Origin: Przewalskia tangutica
Taxonomy: Eukaryota > Streptophyta > Magnoliopsida > Solanales > Solanaceae
Direction: 5' to 3'
DNA length: 64,000 nucleotides
Assembly (NCBI GenBank): GCA_029844215.1
Contig: CM056730.1
Span: 56,184,924 to 56,248,923, forward strand
This document shows, in pieces, positions 59,719 through 64,000 of this stretch. The notes below the pieces were generated by a model that was not told the origin of the DNA, ran no database searches, and saw nothing but the letters and a program-made list of their open reading frames with translations. Position numbers and translations under genes: made by a program. The first letter of the stretch is position 1, and the number at the start of each line of letters is the position of its first letter.

Positions 59719-61099
59719 GGGCCTTCAATGGCCAAGATTAAGGCAAGTGGAGGGCAAGTGGAGGGTGGGGATTTGGGCAAGTGTAACCTTATCCATCTAC
59801 TCCATAAATATCACAAAATATCCTACCTAACCTTGACCAATGTTCAAGGCCTTTTTCTTGACAAAAACGTGCCAAACAATAGCCCACAATGCCGTCCACT
59901 TGAGGGTGACAAGTGTCGCCCTCTCGTTGGTCCAAAATATTTCATCTCTCGGAAAAATCCGCAAAAATAATAAATGTCGCAACCGTTATTTTCCCTTCGC
60001 AAGGTTCGGAAAACAATTCTTTTCGTTAGTTGTGCACAATTTCGTCCCTTATGCCCAATTAAGGCTTAAACTTTTGTACGTACGCCCTCACGTACATACT
60101 ATGGAAATACGGGGTATAACATATAAGAAGATCAAAACTTGATTACAATAATTCTTATTAGAGCAGCCATGATCTAGGAAATGTAATACAATTTTGTCTT
60201 ATCTTAGCTTCTATGCAGATGGAGGTTTCTACTGGTTTTAATATAATTAATTGTCATTACTTTTTCCTTTATTAACGCTGCATTGGCTTGTTCGATTCTT
60301 ATTTCCATTTCCGAAATTTATGTAACATTATTCTTTTAAAAGCCAAGTACTCATTTCTCACGAATGAGGTTTCACACTTTTCAACACCCTTTAGGTCAAT
60401 TATAAGTCAAGTCTCTTATCTTTTGAAATTTACAAACCATTCTTTTACCTACATAAAGTGGTTATAACAAACTTCCCATAAAGCCGTTATAACACTTTAT
60501 GTTTTAAACAAACCAATTACAACTATAAGCCTTTATGAGACCAAGAGGGCTTATTCTTTAACAACCGAGTACCCATTACTAACGAATAAGATTTTCCTAC
60601 TTTTTCAAACAATCAAGACCTTTACACTTCATATCAAGTCAAGGCACAACAAGGGAAATCAAATTCCTTTAACACACGTGCATCTACTGCACTATATATT
60701 TCAAAAATAATCATGCTGAAGAGGATAGAAAGAATCACATACCTCGCGACGATTGTTGACAATTAGCAAAATGCTCCACAGTACTATACCCTTCAAGTAG
60801 GATACGCTACTCGTAGTACTTCAATCCTAATATGGTCATAAAACGTCTATCAAACTCTAGCTTCGAACGTAGAATAAACTAAGTGCAAAGTCCCTAAATT
60901 CTACGGAAAATCGGACATCACTTCCTTTGTTTTAACATACTTGCCACCTTTTTCAAGGCCGAATTCAATAACCAACGCCACATTTAAGACTCAATTAATT
61001 CAGCAAATACAATGGGATTACACGCCTAATAATACGCGTAAAATTCCGCCCCACAATAATACAAAAATAACCCAATACTTTCCATGCCATTCTTGGCCA

Positions 61100-62140
61100 A
61101 CAATATAACCAATCCTAAATCTTTTCCAATTATCTTCTCAATCCAAGTTATTTAGTATGACATGTAACCAGCCGAAATAGATTAAAGCTACTACAATCCT
61201 CTAGTAGATAACATGCGACGACTTTAGGTAACGACCAAATTGTAATTCAAATTCAAATGACTCAAACATGTCAATCTCGGATTTCTAGCCTTCAACAATC
61301 CTTAGTACTTACCAATCTCTAATACATGCTTCACGTGGTCTAAATTAACTAAAACAAGTATTAGAACTTATATCCAAGAGAAGGGGGAAACTTTTACCTT
61401 TTGGAATAGCCCACAAAAACCCCTTTCTTCCACTTCTTTTCCGTCACATTCGTCCCCCCGCGCTTCCACAAGTTCACCCACACTTTGCCTTCTTGCCGCC
61501 GCTCCAACAATTTCCTTAGGCTAGGTTTTCTTCAAAAAAAACTAGAGAGAAAGGGAGAGGATTTCCTTGGGAGGGTTTTGAGATGAAATGGCCAAGTCTT
61601 CCAAGACTTGGCCCTAAAATAGGACCCTTTCCTTGGTCAAAAAGATGGGAGGGACACTTATCACCCTCCCATGGGCCCTTTTCGAAAATATCCCCCAAAA
61701 ATCGCTGCGCCACACGCTGGCGGCCGCGCGCTTCCACTTCTGAAAACTTTCAAGCATTCCGCGCTGCCTCAGATTCGGCGCGCGCTGCAACCCCAAATGA
61801 ACTCCCAGTACAACCGGCGTGGCCTCGTCTCAGATTCGGCCGCGGCTGCGACCCGAATCAAAACCACTGTTTTGTCTGACTGCGCACCAAACTTGAAACT
61901 TCCATAACTTTTGACTCTGAGGTCCTATCGACGAACGGTTTGTTGCGTTTGGAACTAGATTTAACGGAATACACACTAGGCTTTTTAAACACCTTACAAT
62001 TCTTAACAACTGGGGTACAACACTCCAAGGTAGACTCAAAATCCGTCCAACACATATTTGTCAACTTATCTTTCAACTTTCAAATCTTATATTCCTTGGT
62101 AGGTTCTTATCTTATCTTCTTGAATTTACGGGGTGTAACA
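61100..62140 (-). repeat. Distinct U3-side region of H with GC-rich patch
   Basis: Differs from the U3 side of all other LTRs here. It contains an inverted AAGTCTTCCAAGACTTGG (near 61596), a palindrome-like GGGAGGGACACTTATCACCC (from 61649), a CpG-rich patch (about 61690-61860) with CTCAGATTCGGC repeated at 61768 and 61829, and a conserved end GGGGTGTAACA. No TATAAATACCCC. No coding frame is credible. Confidence 0.65.
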
Positions 62141-62145
62141 TAAAG

Positions 62146-62553
62146 TGATCCAAGTCTTGCAAGACTTGGATATGTATAGCCAAGTGGAGTAGGACCCATG
62201 TCCACTTGCCCCCTCTCAAAATATCTAATTTGTTGTCATCTTAGCAAGACAAGTTGAGGGGTGCCACGTGTCGCCCTCCGATTGATCCAGAATATTATAA
62301 TATTTCGAAGGTCCCCGCGAAATTGTGAAATCCTCGGCGGATCCCATATTATCAATTCCAACACCTTATAATCCAATACTAAGTCCATAAATTCAATTAG
62401 AAGTATTATACTCCAAGTTAATAATTTTTCCGTCGTCACATTTTTTCCGAAATTTTCCTTAAGAAAATATAATTATTCTTTCCTTCCAAAATTCAAATCT
62501 TAAATCCTTAATCACGTTCTCAATTAGTATCCCTGGTAATACGGGGTGTAACA
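62146..62553 (-). repeat. J 3' LTR, piece 4 (5' end of the LTR)
   Basis: U3 end of J after H: an inverted AAGTCTTGCAAGACTT (near 62151), palindrome GTGCCACGTGTCGCC with a G-box (near 62261), and the terminus AATACGGGGTGTAACA. Polypurine tract follows at 62554. Confidence 0.82.
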
Positions 62554-63322
62554 TCCTTCCCCCCTTAGAAATATTCGTCCTCGAATGTTCATCTAAGGTC
62601 TCAATAGTTAGTTAGTATTCCACGATTCTCGATTATTCCATGTCCCAATCTTACATTATCTCTCCCCTCATACGGGTAAGATAGTTTCTCATAATCTCAA
62701 TATCATTTTGTCGTAATCACAACAACCATATTTACTCCATAAAAATATTATTCGTGCATCTCACTTAAGCATACAACACAGCTTAATCTAATAACATGGT
62801 ATGTCCATAAGTCAATTAAACCTGATCTTTCAAGAGTCTATCACAATCTTAGTCAGTTCATTACCTCTTGACTATTCTAAATAAGTACATATATAAAGCC
62901 TAGGTGTGGATTCAATAAACTGTTTCACACCTTCCAAGTAATTATTAAGGCTTAACCAACTCATGGTAACTCATAATCATTCTAGGCAACGCACATATGA
63001 CCCCAAATAAATACGCTCGTACAGATACACATCATCATTATACCAACTGTACAATAGTTTTACCAACCTGGATACAAAGTCCATATAATCTTTTCTGGGT
63101 CACTGTTGCCTTTCTCATATCTGCAATCAAAATAACATGTTAGGTAGAGACTACCCTAACAACACAGCTCTATCGCACGATCTCAGAGTGAGAAAAGGGA
63201 AACCAATCCTAAATGTACTATAGCCTCATGTTTATAGATGTGGTGCACAACACATCGATAAACAAGACTCTACTATACACGGTCTGTAGACATGCCGAGG
63301 ACTAACTGCTCTGATACCACTC
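62554..63322 (-). other. Interior of J: polypurine tract, non-coding DNA, primer site
   Basis: Polypurine tract is the complement of TCCTTCCCCCCTTAG (62554-62568), with the hairpin AATATTCG-TCCT-CGAATGTT at 62570-62589. About 0.55 kb of AT-rich DNA follows with no gag or pol. The leader (CACGATCTCAGAGTGAGAAA) and the primer site GCTCTGATACCA (63308-63319) match the gag-bearing elements. Confidence 0.85.
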
Positions 63323-63608
63323 TGTCACGCCCCAAATCCCGGGCCCGTGACTGGTGCCCCTACCTGGGCACCCTTCTACCCATACAACATAAATAAACCG
63401 CGGAAGATAAATAGCACTCATTTTATTTGCCCCAAAAAGCCCCAAAACAGTCCGGTCTTTATTGGTGCGGAATTTTCGTTTCGCTCCACTTCTTCAAGTT
63501 TCAATCACATATATGTACCCCTACAACCTTAGGAGCAACTTCTCTTTGAATCTCACTTCCAAAAAGTCGACGGAACCCCTAGGGTTTTGGCATCAACTTT
63601 CGGCCAAG
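63323..63608 (-). repeat. 5' LTR of J, reduced to 0.29 kb
   Basis: Bases 63323-63427 match the start of the other J LTR (20481-20590), then the sequence jumps to the part homologous to 54838-55018. The junction lies at CTCATTTT, a motif present at both ends of the missing stretch of about 2.9 kb. The match stops at TTTCGGCCAAGA (63608), so the promoter end is also lost. Confidence 0.82.
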
Positions 63609-63756
63609 AATAAAATACTTTAAGGAGTTAGAGAGAAGTTTCTCTCACTAAGAAAACGCTCTCAACGTTTCCCCTTAGTTGCTCCTTCGGTTTTTCCTCT
63701 TCTTCCCCTTAGATTTTCGTTTGTTTCACAATGGTTTAATTGTTATTGTTCACAAT
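63609..63756 (+). other. Leader-like sequence before the terminal open frame
   Basis: Unrelated to the LTRs. It has a perfect hairpin GAGAGAA-GT-TTCTCTC (63631-63646), pyrimidine-rich stretches (TTTTTCCTCTTCTTCCCC), and a two-codon upstream frame ATGGTTTAA at 63731-63739. It may be a 5' untranslated region. No TATA box is evident. Confidence 0.4.
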
Positions 63757-64000
63757 ATGAAGAAGTCTAAACGCTACACACGTTCTAGCAATGATTCAGG
63801 AGGTTCAGGCAGTTCGGCTAAAACTAGAACAAGGAAGAAAAAAAAGAGTGGAGGCAGTCCAACAATTGCCGAGGAAAATCTTATTCCGGCAATCTCGGAC
63901 CCGTCTGTCTTGGTTCATGTCACGCCAGACTCGCGATTTCCATTAGAAAATGTAGTAGATGATTCTATGCTACAAAAGATACATGAATGGGGCAAAAATA
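63757..64000 (+). CDS. Open frame running off the window, function unknown
   Basis: From ATG at 63757 the frame stays open for 81 codons to the window edge. The protein begins MKKSKRYTRSSNDSGGSG, then a basic KTRTRKKKKSGG stretch that could be a nuclear or nucleic-acid-binding tail, then a neutral to acidic part (EENLIPAISD, VVDDSMLQKIHEWGK). I do not recognise it. It is not homologous to the gag proteins in the window. A host gene start or the first frame of another transposon (for example a LINE) are both possible. Unlike everything else here it shows no visible scrambling. Confidence 0.5.
   Translation, partial: MKKSKRYTRSSNDSGGSGSSAKTRTRKKKKSGGSPTIAEENLIPAISDPSVLVHVTPDSRFPLENVVDDSMLQKIHEWGKN

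Larger units (their letters stand above)
56870..60121 (-). mobile_element. Solo LTR I inserted in H
   Basis: One minus-strand LTR of about 3.25 kb from TGTCACGACCCGAACCCGGG to TACGGGGTATAACA, flanked by TATAA at 56865-56869 and 60122-60126. Removing it rejoins H. Array 57690-57915 is of the R/E type, whereas its U3 (palindrome 59902-59923, TATA box 59707-59718) is of the E/F type. G-run cluster at 59540-59660. Confidence 0.92.
55187..62140 (-). mobile_element. Solo LTR H, interrupted by I
   Basis: One minus-strand LTR, about 3.70 kb without I, from TGTCACGACCCGACCTCGGG to TTTACGGGGTGTAACA. The duplication TAAAG is at 55182-55186 and 62141-62145. Its array (55872-56384) and middle part resemble C, but its U3 side (61100-62140) is different and includes a GC-rich patch. 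No interior sequence is present. Confidence 0.9.
20481..63608 (-). mobile_element. Element J: long-LTR element without gag or pol, hosting F, R and H
   Basis: Minus-strand element inserted in K. Its 3' LTR is in four pieces (20481-22818, 34991-35308, 54309-55186, 62146-62553), about 3.94 kb when summed. The interior (62554-63322) is only 0.77 kb, with polypurine tract and primer site but no gag. The 5' LTR (63323-63608) is reduced to about 0.29 kb. Each break in the 3' LTR is explained by an element with a five-base duplication. It resembles non-coding LARD-like derivatives. Confidence 0.85.

Noticed and set aside
1..64000. Host gene, defence system or viral gene cluster hidden in the window
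   Set aside because: Nearly every base up to 63608 is assigned to an LTR, gag, pol, leader or spacer of a nested retrotransposon; only the terminal open frame remains unexplained.

Overview
The window is plant repeat DNA: a nest of long-LTR Ty3/gypsy retrotransposons with no convincing complete host gene. The gag and pol style, the initiator-Met-tRNA primer sites (TGGTATCAGAGC) and the AT-rich LTRs point to a dicot, probably an asterid. That placement is an inference from family resemblance. The only possible non-retrotransposon coding sequence is an open frame that starts at 63757 and runs off the right edge.

Layout (letters are labels used in the entries). K is an old minus-strand pol, of which only integrase survives (19457-20480). 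C, a minus-strand gag element, is inserted in K and runs from before the window to 19456. B, a minus-strand element with gag, protease, RT and RNase H, is inserted in C's left LTR; its pieces are 1-2404 and 11221-12934. A, a minus-strand gag-only element, is inserted in B's gag (2405-11215). J, a minus-strand element with no gag or pol, is also inserted in K. Its left LTR is split by F (22819-34985, minus), R (35309-54308, plus) and H (55187-62140, solo LTR, minus), and its remains end at 63608. F carries the solo LTR G (28278-31279, plus). R carries the complete element E (40483-49923, plus). H carries the solo LTR I (56870-60121, minus). Five-base target duplications flank A (AAAGA), F (ACACT), G (TTGCC), R (AAATC), H (TAAAG) and I (TATAA), which fixes the nesting order.

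How the elements work. Most LTRs are 3.0-3.9 kb. Where a TATA box (TATAAATACCCC) is visible it lies only about 0.4-0.5 kb from the LTR 5' end, so roughly 2.8-3 kb of each LTR should be transcribed leader. Each LTR ends in TCGTGACA and the LTRs of complete elements are followed by the primer site. A, C and F encode only gag; E and R encode gag plus a fragment of integrase; J encodes nothing. All would need enzymes from an autonomous relative such as B or K.

Main observations. (1) Every LTR carries, about 0.6-1.2 kb from its 3' end, a short tandem array, most of them built of small hairpins; the position is shared but the sequence is unrelated between subfamilies. (2) LTR pairs of one element are identical over long AT-rich stretches but scrambled at CAG, CTG, CCG and C-runs. 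This looks like base-calling error at methylated CHG sites rather than decay, so many frameshifts noted below may not be real. (3) A palindrome upstream of the TATA box and a hairpin beside the polypurine tract are conserved across the subfamilies.
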